From Scedosporium boydii (taxonomy: Eukaryota; Ascomycota; Sordariomycetes; Microascales; Microascaceae), in NCBI GenBank assembly GCA_002221725.1, contig NJFT01000216.1, positions 1 to 64,000 on the forward strand: a stretch of DNA of 64,000 nucleotides. Direction: 5' to 3'. The position numbers were made by a program, and so were the translations under genes. The notes under the pieces were generated by a model. It did not search any database. It was not told where the DNA came from and was given only the letters and a program-made list of their open reading frames with translations. This document shows, piece by piece, positions 44,142-54,045 of this stretch (within the stretch, counting starts at the first letter, position 1; every line of letters starts with the position of its first letter).

Positions 44142-47100
44142 TTAGTCTTCAGAAGGATACACCCAATTAGGAATGTCATCCTCAATCTCCTTCAGAGCCT
44201 TTAAGATTTCGTCGCGAAACTCATTGTCGGGGTGTGCATCGTAGTGCTCCCTGATTTGCCTAATTCGGTCATGAGCCCACGTGCGAGCGAACTCGGAGAC
44301 AAGGCGGAAATATTCCGGATAAAACTCGTTCCAATGCGCCGACAGACCCTGAGAGTCGGCAGTGTGGAGCTCGATGAGCTGGAGCTGGAAGTGGACGGTG
44401 GCGGCGCCTGCGTCAAGACGCGTGATGACATCGTCGGCCCTCAAATACTCAAACACGCCCACCAGCTCACGTAGTGGGGCCATAAAGGACATGATGTCCA
44501 CGTTGCGCGAGTCGTTTGAGGGATCAGTGGAATCTCTCAAGAAGGCATCGAAGTCTTCCTGGGCCTGGGGAGCGTAAAAGATCTCGATGCGGCCCTTCAT
44601 CGCGTTGATATTGTCCTGGAGCAGGGTGAAGTGGGTCGGGTTGCTGTTAGAGCCCAGGGCCTCATAGACGCGGTCGACAGGCCGTCTTTGCTCCGGTGAG
44701 TTTGGCGTGACCGGCGGCAGGCCAGCGGGGAGGCCGTTGGCGTTATTCCAGACATTCCGCCAGAAGTTCTCATTGCCAACTGGCGGGTTGCTGGTGACCT
44801 CTCCTTGCGGGTGGACCTGTCCGCGGGCGGGACGAGGAGCCCACATTCGGCCGTGCTGAGCAACAGACGCAAAGCGGGATATTGTGACCAACGGTAACGT
44901 GTGCTCGACCTGCGCCCGATCGGGAGCACCCTGGGCCGGGTCTATACTCTGAGCCTGAACGCCTGGGCTGCCGCAGTTCTGTGATCTCGTCATCCACGCT
45001 CGCGCGAGGTCGATCAGGCCCTGTCGGAGCCTCCTCATATACCCCGGAGGGGATGGGTAAGTCATGGAATACTGCATAACGATAAAACCAAAGCTTGTGG
45101 CCCATTTGAACAGGCGCTTGTCACCACTGCGCCTCTCTAGGTCGACGTCGCGGGAAACAATTGCAAGGCCCTGTTCATCTTCATCCGTCGCGACGTCTCT
45201 CGCCTCGAGGCGATCTCCCCACTCATCCGTGTTGGTTTGGGAGCACGAAGTAGAATCGATGTCGCAGGAATCGATGTCGCAGGTAAGAGGCTCAGGTATT
45301 GCAACCCTGACTTGACAGCACAAAGCCTTTTTCCTGTCGTAGCTGCAGAGGTTCCAGGAACCGCCGCCTGCATGCGCGTCGACCTGCACCTCGAACAACT
45401 CGTTTCCATCCTCATGGGTCTTGCAGTTTGCGTCCACGCAGTCGGGGGCGCTACCGCGCCATTTGCACTCATACAGCCCGGTATCCCGCGGGCAACAGTA
45501 CTCTGCCACCCCCATTTGTTAGCCCGACCCTCCCTCTCCCCCCGACGATTGGAAAACTTACTTTGTTCCACACTATTGGGGCAAGAGCCCTTTTTCGTCG
45601 CAAGCTGCACCGTGTTCGCGCTGCACTCTCCGGTGCCCCCGATGCTGTAACGCCGCAAATCCATAAGTATTAGCCACCGGTCGAGTGAGAGTCATTCACA
45701 AGGACATGTCGTTTCCCAGCTTACCATGGGGTCCAGTAGCAGCCGTCAACTATTTGCTTCCAATCGTTGGCCTCGCAGCAGAGCACCTTGTTTCCCCTGG
45801 CGCACTTCTTCAGCGGCCAATTCTCGTCCGAGGGTCCGCCTCCGTATTTCGAGCTGCCAATCTTGGTCTCGCCGGCGTGGCATTGCCCGTTGCAGTCACC
45901 CCAGATGCCGCCGTCTTTGGGTGTTCCTCGCCACGTGCACCTCTTACTCGTCGAGCCCGTGGGGCAGCAGACGGGCACGCCTTGAGTGTCGTCCTCGCTC
46001 CCCTAATAAGCAGCAAAATTCCGGGTCAGCACAGCCAAAAAAGAAAGAAAATAATAAAGAAAAAAAATAGGCCAAAAAAAAAGGAAAAAAGAAACGGGGA
46101 ATGAAGGCGAGAGACTCACGCATCCGTTCCTATCGTAAGCCACCAACTCCTGCCCATCAGGGCACGTCATATACCCCACCTGCGTGCAGTCGTAGTCCTT
46201 CATAATCTGACAGCCTTCTCCGTTCTCCAGCTTCAGGGTCTCGGCCACGTTGCTATCGTTCATTTCCATCGCCTCCGCCCTGGACGTATCGATATGCGCG
46301 ACTTCGTGCCCTATCAGCCCGCTCATAGCTGAGTACTTGTCATCGTCGGTGTCGACAGCCCAGATCATAGAACCAGCAAAACCCATCTCGTTGGCCCACT
46401 CTAGCTTGAGCGCGAACGTGTCAGCGTCGTCGTACGAAATCCACTGGTTGTTATCCCAAGTGATGTACTTGACGGCCGCCTCCTCGTCGAACACAGGCTC
46501 CAGGTTGGGGTACTGTTCGAGGATGGCCTGGATCTCATAGTACATCAGGATGCCCGCCTCGTTGGAGCAGGGTCCTTTCTTGGCTCCGCCAGCAAAGGGA
46601 CAGCCGGGCGTGTTGCAGCTTGGGTCGGCAAGCTCGAAGGCCCGCCCGTAGAAGCCGTAACCGAGAACAACCTGCTCGGGCTTGACGCCCACGCGCCAGA
46701 GGAGCTGCGTGGCTAGCTTGATCTCGGTGAGGTTGGTATGGGCCTGGGCTATGGCGCCGATCGGGTTGTACTCGTCCCTATGCCCTAGTGTTAGAGGAGT
46801 AAGCGGGGGGGGGGGGGGGGGGGATGTGTGGATCAAGGAGCGCTTACCATGTCCCATGAAGATCATAGCTCATCAAATTAGTCCAGTCGGCATACTGCAA
46901 CAGGCCCGGCATATCGAACCACCGGAGGTACCAGAAAGAAGAGGGGATAGTGAAGGTCAGGCCCAGACGCCGGGGCGACGCGTCAAAGGTGGCGCGGAGG
47001 GTCTTCATCAGGAGCACAAAGTTGGGCGTGTCTTCGTCGTGACCGCCTCGGTCACCAGCGCCAGGATATTCCCAGTCGATGTCGAGGCCGTCGAATCCGT

Positions 47101-47974
47101 ACTTGTTAAGAAACGCGACGACGCCGTCAGCGAACTTTTGGCGGTTTGCCTCGGTGCGGGCAATCTCGCCAAACAATGGTTGGGTGACAGTGCCGTTGTC
47201 GGAGAAGGTCCAGCCGCCCACAGCGACGTAGACCTGGAGGTTGGGGTTATACTGCTTGGTGTCTATAGTGATCTGCCACAGGTCATCTTCATGCTCCATG
47301 TTCATGGTCACGAGCTTATAGGTTTCGGGCTCGATGAAGACGAAGGCGTAGTTGAGGTGCGTCAGCTCTTTCAGGGGCAAGTCGAATGGGGACTTCTGGT
47401 TGCAGGGCGACCGGTAGCTCCAGCTCTCATAGTAGCCGATGACCTTGTCGAGAGCCACGCCCTTGGGCGAACCCCCTGGCGGTTGAGGCTTGAGGATACA
47501 GTTTGACTGACAGCCATTAGTGCAGAATTCCTCGGTGGTGCCGCAGAAACCGTGCTGGCTGCAGCAGGCGTTGAGCTTGCAGGTCTGGCCTGGATTCGCG
47601 GCGTACTGGCCGCACTCGGCCTTAGCATCGCAGTTGGATTGACATCCGTCGCCGCAGTACGCCGGCGCATAACCGCAGTTGCCAGAAGGTCCGCAGCAGG
47701 CTCCGTTGGAGCATGGGCGGCCGGGGCCACAGGTGTAGGGGTCGTCTTCCTGCCGACGCGCAAGGCCCTGGGGGACTAACGAAACCGGGGCATTGCCAGC
47801 AGCTGGCGAGACAGGGGCGGAACCGGTGGCTAGGCCCTCGGACCGGGCTTGCAGCTGGGAGACCTCAACCGGCGGGCTGCCATCTCTGCCGCCGATGTAA
47901 AGGGCGAGAAAAACAAAAAAAAAGAGTGAAAGGAGTGAAATGAATGTGGAGCGGCGTTCCTTGAAGGAAGCCAT
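44142..47974 (-). CDS. GH18 class V chitinase with two CBM18 chitin-binding modules (subgroup C type)
   Basis: Extracellular or cell-surface enzyme hydrolysing chitin. Five exons (minus): 47974-46848, 46777-46120, 46002-45725, 45644-45562 and 45502-44142; 3507 nt, 1168 residues. Residues 10-28 form a hydrophobic signal anchor or signal peptide. CBM18 modules lie at about 82-115 and 121-159, each with the eight-Cys hevein pattern (ACCGPSGNCG; ACCSQHGFCG). The GH18 barrel starts at about 176 (KVIGYYESWSY), with chitin-site GGW and catalytic DGLDIDWE at 295-302 (acid Glu302). It continues through NLMSYDLHGTWDEYNPIG, reconstructed across intron 1, to MIWAVDTDD. After the barrel come two similar Cys-rich modules (about 607-671 and 718-778) and a 390-residue C-terminal region without a recognised domain. 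The acceptor at 46778 is used because the earlier TAG at 46785 gives an immediate stop. The start at 47974 gives the signal sequence; an in-frame ATG at 48082 would bury it. It is divergent from the LysM gene. Confidence 0.92.
46806..46823. repeat. Poly-G run in chitinase intron 1
   Basis: Run of about 18 G on the plus strand (C on the coding strand) inside the first chitinase intron (46778-46847). Length-unstable simple repeat. Confidence 0.85.
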
Positions 47975-49041
47975 GCTGATATCAGAGTTAGGAGTTAGGA
48001 CTTGGTCCCAAAATGAGCGGATGACGACCTCGAGTGAGCGACGGAGAGTTTGACCTCCTTGGACGTCCTGGCAGAAGTCCATAACCGGGACCGTGGTGGG
48101 CGCGAGGATGCTCTTAAGCTACAAAGCACCAACAGGCACGCTAGGGCTTCGTGGATGTCGGAGACCGACCGGGCCAAGACGTCTTTGTCACGACGGACCG
48201 TGCCGTCGCTCCGCACCTCGCAGGCCTTGTTCTACTTAATTTCAACCCCACGCAGACTGAATGCCACTAATGCGCAGCAACGCAGGTGTTACAGCGTGAT
48301 TCCACTCTCCCTACGACATTACTTCTAGGCATGCCTCGGCAGCGACTGTAGGAGTAACTTTTGAGATATCTCGTGCGCTTGAAAGACGCGACCCGGTCTG
48401 CGTAGGATCTAGCTCATGCAGCTCAGAGATGAGCATAATTTCAAACATCAATATTGCAACTCAACTTACTGCCAGGGTAGCTTGAACACGGCTCGCTTGG
48501 ACGGATATTGATTCCACATTTGTTTGGCCATGCCATACATAGTGTGACAACAGGAGATTCATCCCGCATGATAAATAATTTAGGAGCACCGGATGTTACA
48601 TTGGGCCTGAGGGGTTCCCACGGGATCGCGAGATGTGAGTTCCGAGTTGTCTGTAAATAGACAACGTGAAGACAAGGTCGCAATTCGCGAAAGCCCGAGA
48701 TTGCTTTGGTTTCTTGGCGCATCCACGTTTCCGTATGAAGTGGGAGAATTAATCTTACTCACTAAGTCCTTTACTATGGGCACAAGGATGGGGAGGCGTA
48801 TGAGACGGGTAAACGCCCGAAGCGGCGAGGAGACTCTGAACGGGCTTAGACTGGGTCAGATTTCCGGTCCGCCTCTTGTCTGTCCTCTTGCCTCTTTATG
48901 GTCAGCTCGTCCTTTTCTTGAGAGTGAGGTCCCCAGCGCCCACGAGAGATCCAGGCCTCATTCTCGTTCCTTACCGCTTCTATACACTCGTTTCAACACA
49001 CACAACCTCACTCAGTCACTCATTTTGAACATTTCGAGGCA
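47975..49041. promoter_or_regulatory. Shared upstream region of the chitinase and LysM genes
   Basis: 1067 bp between the two divergent start codons, GC-balanced, with no supported gene; the open frames here are short and unremarkable. It probably contains both promoters and could allow co-regulation. No specific operator could be identified. Confidence 0.55.
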
Positions 49042-51463
49042 ATGGAGCTCGCGCGGCCCCCCCTACACTCGTGGGCGTTTGCCCTTGCTGTGCGCATTCT
49101 CTCTATTGCGGGCGTCGCAAATGCCCAGCAATTCACCGATATCACGCTCGGCCATGACGCCTACCCGGGGCTCAGCGAGCAGTGTTATGAAGCACTCAAC
49201 ACGACGGTGCAGAGCTGCCCGGGCTTCTTGGCTGTGAACTCGGTCGAGATGCCTCGCCTGGCGTCCCCTATGCTCGACGCTTTGTGCACTCCTGGCTGCA
49301 AGTTGTCGCTAACATCGGTCCGCGGCGTCATTGCCTCAGGCTGCGCGACCAACACGGACATCATTGAGATGGGCCGTGTCGTATATCCGGCGACGTATAT
49401 GATCGACCGCATAATTCACGCCTATGACGTTTCTTGTGCAAAGGACAGCGTCTCAGGCATGTATTGTGATGAGATCTACCTTGACAACCTCGCCAACGGA
49501 ACGACCGCCGACGGCTGCTCCGACTGCGCCCTTGGCGTCGGCAGCATTCTGCTGAACTCGCCATTTGGCTATGATGCTGGATTTGCCGCCGACTTCCAGT
49601 CTCAGACGGCGAGCTGCGGGGCGGTCGGCTACGACTTCACCTCGCCCGGCCCGTATGCCATCAGCACGAAGCCGCACCCGTCCCCCACGGGGGCTCCGAC
49701 GTGTGCATCGCCGTACATTGTCCAGCCCGAGGACACGTGTAACTTGATCGCCACGGCGAAGGGGGTGTCGACCCACTCGGTCATTAGGGCAGGTCAAGCC
49801 TTGCCCGACTGCTCCAACCTGGCCCCTGGCAAGGCGCTGTGCCTGCCAGAGCCGTGCACCTTGTACCGCGTCCAGTGGGATGACACCTGCGCTGATATCC
49901 TCGCAGCTGTGCCTGGCTTGAGGGCCCACGATCTACTGACCTGGAACCCAAATATCAACCCCCTGTGCACCAACCTCGACTCTATGTATGAGGATCAGAT
50001 CTGCATCAGCCCGCCCGGAAGAAGTCTAGAAGACGTGACGACAATTATCACGACACCGCCCACCGCAACTCAGCCACCCGCCACAGCAGCCCCCCGCCCT
50101 CCAAACGCAAAGGCCGAGTCGCACCAACAGTGCGGGGCCTGGTACGAGATCCAACCTGGCGATTACTGCCAGCTCATCTCGGTCCAGAATGGCATCGAGA
50201 TCCGCGACTTCTTCTTCCTCAACCCATCTGTTGACGATCCCGACTGCACTAATCTCTGGCTCGAGACATCGTACTGCGTCAAGGCGGTAGGCGACATCAA
50301 CACTTACTCCGGATACCCCTATTCCACCACTCCCCCATACACCTTGACTCCTTCCAACTATGTCACTACGACTCGGCCGCCTCATCAAACTGTCGCGCCT
50401 AGTGTCACACCCATTGTCGTGCTTCCACTGGCCGCCGGCTCGCACGACGAGCCTGACGGATGTCTCCGGTTTGCCCAGCACAGGCCCATCCCCATCCCGA
50501 AAGATCAGTCCGAGCAGACAGATGTGCCTTCTCTTACTAACACGGTCAACTCCTGCGATTATGTGAGCGCTGCGCACGACGTCCTTCTCGAGGACTTGCT
50601 CGCATGGAACCCGAGTCTTGAGGTATTGGACCCTTGCCAACTGCAGCCAGGCTACCGGTATTGCGTGGCGCACAGCAACACTACAGGTGAGGTTTTTTTT
50701 TTTTTTTTTTTTTATCAATGTCGTGGTACCTGCCTAGTAACCGATTGCTAACACGAGTGCAGAGAGAGACGCTTCCAGGGGCGAGTGCCTCGACATCACA
50801 ACAACACCAGAGCCCGGCACCATCGATATCTGCTCCTGCTTTACTCTCCTTAACGGATTCGACGCTGGCAACTACCTCTGCGAGGATATTGTCCACGGCA
50901 GGAACTTCAACGTTAGCGACCTGATCAGCTGGAACTTGTGGATTGGCAGCAGCGAAGCCGACTGCGATGCCGGCCTCTACGCCGGTCTTGCGGCGACCGA
51001 CGAGCGCCCGCTCTGCATCAACGGAACAGGCGGCTTGCCTGGCACGGACCCTGTGACCCCTCCCGGCCCGACGCAGCCGGGCATTGTCGAGGGTTGTCAG
51101 GCGTACTACCTCGCCGTCGCCGGCGATGGGTGCTGGGATATTGCTAACAACCACGGCATCGTGCTCAGCGACCTCTATGCCTGGAACCCGGCGCTCAATG
51201 GGGATTGCTCGGGCCTCTGGGCCGGCTACGCCTACTGCGTTGAGGGACCCCCGTCCTCGGGGGTCCCGCCGCCGGGGCCGACGCAGCCGGGCACGATTGA
51301 GAACTGCCAGGCGTGGCACTTGGTTGTCGCGGGCCAGGGATGCTGGGATATCCAGCAGCTTTATGGCATCCCCGACTATGCCACCTTGCTGCTTTGGAAT
51401 CCCGCTCTCGGGCCCAACTGCGAGGGCCTGTGGCTGGACTATGCTGTCTGTGTTGGAGTCTGA
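49042..51463 (+). CDS. Secreted multi-LysM protein adjacent to a subgroup C chitinase
   Basis: Predicted secreted chitin-binding protein, 781 residues, from two exons: 49042-50686 and 50763-51463 (intron 76 nt, with a poly-T run). The signal peptide is about residues 1-28 (hydrophobic SWAFALAVRILSIAGVANA, then QQF). Residues 30-215 form a Cys-rich N-terminal region typical of long fungal LysM proteins. By eye there are seven LysM or LysM-like modules starting near CASPYIVQPEDTC, CTLYRVQWDDTC, CGAWYEIQPGDYC, CDYVSAAHDVLLEDL, CFTLLNGFDAGNYLC, CQAYYLAVAGDGC and CQAWHLVVAGQGC. Most carry the LxxWNP core and terminal Cys; the fourth and fifth are degenerate. Linkers are Thr/Pro-rich. LysM proteins of this kind bind chitin oligomers and may shield hyphae or modulate the neighbouring chitinase; here that is inference. 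No catalytic domain is present. Confidence 0.88.
50691..50713. repeat. Poly-T run in LysM-gene intron
   Basis: About 23 T residues just after the donor GTGAGG at 50687. It breaks the apparent open frame that otherwise runs into the intron. Confidence 0.85.
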
Positions 51464-51838
51464 GGAATGCAGTTATACATTGGAGAGCAAGTTTGTCAAG
51501 TTTATTGTTCTGGCAATCATGGGGGGTTGGGTATGTATACCTATATTTATGCAAGACGCTCGCTTCTGGGGCGGTTAGCTCACAGATACCACATATATTA
51601 TATTACTTTTCACTTGTATACTTTATGTCAGTCTTGTGAATCTTATTTTAATTAGTGTTCATTCTGTTTGCCATTTTAGTGCCTATCAAGTTTCCATCTT
51701 TGAGCGTGCCATTTCAATTAAATTCTTCCTATCCGCTAATAGCAGTAGAGAATGTCGAGCCCGCCCGCCCGATTGATTCAGCTTGATCGGCGAGATGAAG
51801 GCAGGTGTTATAAAGTTGCATAGGAAGGCGTTGGTCCT
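51464..51838. other. 3' flank of the LysM gene up to the AT block
   Basis: No gene. Composition shifts gradually. The repeat block starts abruptly near 51838, where sequence homologous to chromovirus gag begins. Confidence 0.6.
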
Positions 51839-53290
51839 AGAATACCTCTATAATTACCATAGAGACCTAGATAAAAAAAAAAAAGGCTCTTAATAACCTT
51901 AAGAAATTTAAGTAAAAAGATAACTAGCTTTATACTTATTTTTATTTAAAGTTTAAAGTTATATTAACTAATACTAAAAGTAAAACTTAAAGTAATTAAG
52001 TAAAAAAAGTAGACTTAAAGCTAGCTCTTAATAATTAACTATAAAAAGTAGTTATTAACTAAATTATAATATTAAATAATTATAATAATTATATTAAAGC
52101 CTTTTAAAAACTTAGTTTTTAATTAAAAAACTTCTATATAAAGTAAAAGTATTAATAATCTTTCTTATAATTATTAAAATTAGTAATTAATAAAATAAAA
52201 TAAAAATTTATATTTATAATTATTATTATATTTTATTATTAATTTTATATTAATTAATTATTAAAAATATATTTTTAATAAAAGTATTATTAAGTATTAT
52301 TAATAGGCTACCTAGTAATTACTACCTTACTACTTTTAGTAATAAGTAATAGCAGGCTACTTAGTATAGCTAAGTATAAAAGTAGTAAGTACCTATACTC
52401 TAACTTACTTAGAAGATAATAATATCTTATTCTTTTAAATATAAACTTACTTAATATAGATCTAGTATATAATCTAGCTAGTAGCTATAATATCTAGTAT
52501 ATAACTAATTACTAATCTTATAAGCTAGTAATTAATAGATAACTATCCTAAAGTAAGTAAGCTATCCCTTTCTTACTTCTATAGTAGTAAGTAATTACTT
52601 ACCTCTAATAGTAAGGTAGTAAGCTAGAAGCTATAATAAGTATTTAAAAGAAGAAGATAATATACTTAGAGAAAAGTAAGTAAAATAAATAAACTAGGAA
52701 GAATATAAATATTAATATTAAGAATACTATTACTTTAAATATAAATAATAGTAATATAAAGTTAAGATTTATTTTTCAAAGCTTATTAGGAATTTAAATT
52801 AAATATATATAGATAAAATTAAATTAATAAAGATTTATTAAGCTAATATTAAAGAAAATAAAAACTTATAAAATAATTAAAGTAATAATTTAGAGGAGTA
52901 AAAAAAAAATAGCTTTTATTAATAGTTATTAATAGAAAATTTTATTTTTATAAGAAGAATTAAAGAAGCTAAAGTTAAAGTTTAATATAAAGTTATTTTA
53001 TATTAATTTTAAAATAAATAATTTATATTATATATAAATTCTTATTAATATAGAGTATTTAACTTATAGTACTATTAGTAAAGCTTTTATAAACTAAATA
53101 AAATAAAGTATATTAATATTTTCTTTTAACCTTTTTAAAAAGTTATTATAAATAATATTATTATAAATTAAATAGTATATAGTAGCCTTAATATAGATAA
53201 ATATAAATATAAGTAAGTATTCTTTTATATAGTTCTTAGCTAAGTAGATAATATTATTTTAAGACTATAGTAAATAAAGTTATAAAGAGT
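51839..53290 (+). pseudogene. RIP-degraded chromovirus fragment
   Basis: Homologous to about 30536-31620 of the complete chromovirus, for example GACCTAGATAAA...AAGGCT, ATAACTTATAGTACTATTAGTAAAGC and CTTAATATAGATAAATATAAG. It has many further C-to-T and G-to-A changes. It lacks both ends and is interrupted at 52299-52636 by another repeat. No coding capacity. Confidence 0.75.
52299..52636 (+). repeat. About 340-bp repeat inserted in the chromovirus fragment
   Basis: Interrupts the homology to about 30960-30990 of the chromovirus and is flanked by direct repeats TAAGTATT (52291-52298 and 52637-52644). A related copy in inverted orientation lies at about 59320-59610 (shared AGTAGTAAGTACCTATACT, TAGATCTAGTATA and GGTAGT.AGCTAGAAGC). 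Clear terminal inverted repeats were not found. An 8-bp duplication would suit a hAT-type non-autonomous element. Confidence 0.5.
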
Positions 53291-53299
53291 AATATTTCT

Positions 53300-54045
53300 T
53301 TTAATAAATTATAAGATAATATATATAATATATCTAATAAAGAATCTACTATTTCTTTAGATAAAGATTTATATATAAATACTAGTAATAATAAAGAAGA
53401 ATATATTACTTATTTAAAAGAAACTACTATTAGTTTAAATATAAATCCTCTTAATTATTAGAAGTAAGATAATAATAGATTTCCTATATTAAGTATTTTA
53501 GCTAGAAAGATTTTAGCTATTCTAGCTACTTTAGCTTCTATTAAAAGTACCTTTAGTATAGGAAATAATATTATAATTAAAAGTTAAAATAGATTTAGTT
53601 TTAATATTATAAAATAATTTATTTTATTTAAAAATTAGAAAATTAAAGATTTAAAAGAATTAGAAAGGTTATATACTGAAAATAATAAGGAAGAAGAAGA
53701 GAAAACTAGTTAACTTTTATTATATATTTATAATATTAATTATAAATATTTAAAATATTTAATATTATTTTTTTATTTTTTAAATATTTATTATAATTTT
53801 ATTTTTATTTTTAAATATATTTTTTATTTCTATTTTTAAATATTTTATATAGTTATATATATTATTATTATAATTTTAAAATTTATTAAAATAAATTAAT
53901 TATTTTTTTAGTTTTCTTTTTAATTTTTAGTTTTAGTTTACTTTTATACTAAACTAGACTAGTTTTAGTTTAGGCTCTAACCAACTAAATTAGTTTTAGT
54001 TTTAGGAAAAACTAAACTATTAGTTACTAATTTATAACCCTAGTT
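53300..54045 (+). pseudogene. hAT-family transposase relic
   Basis: At 53444-53650 one frame reads as a hAT C-terminal dimerisation domain through five stops: NPLNY, stop, then RFPILSILARKILAILATLA, SIKSTFSIGNNIIIKS and NRFSFNIIK...FILFKN. This matches the family pattern (P..W...YP.L...A...L.I.ATS..SER.FS..G). The right end may be the AT-rich stretch finishing TTATAACCCTA near 54043, which would be a decayed terminal inverted repeat. The left part of the element is not recognisable. Confidence 0.7.

Noticed and set aside
44142..45515. Separate 457-residue gene starting at 45515
   Set aside because: The ATG is inside an intron. The acceptor GGTGGCAG at 45503 connects the frame to the upstream chitinase exons.
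45237..45650. 137-codon and overlapping plus-strand frames in the chitinase region
   Set aside because: Antisense shadows of well-supported chitinase exons.
46003..46866. Independent 287-residue chitinase fragment starting at 46866
   Set aside because: The apparent start lies across an intron boundary. Removing the 70-nt intron makes it the continuation of the GH18 domain (YDLHGTWDEYNPIG).
49453..49929. 158-codon minus-strand frame, with 50026-50718 and 50681-51319 also minus
   Set aside because: Antisense shadows in GC-rich third-position sequence of the LysM gene.
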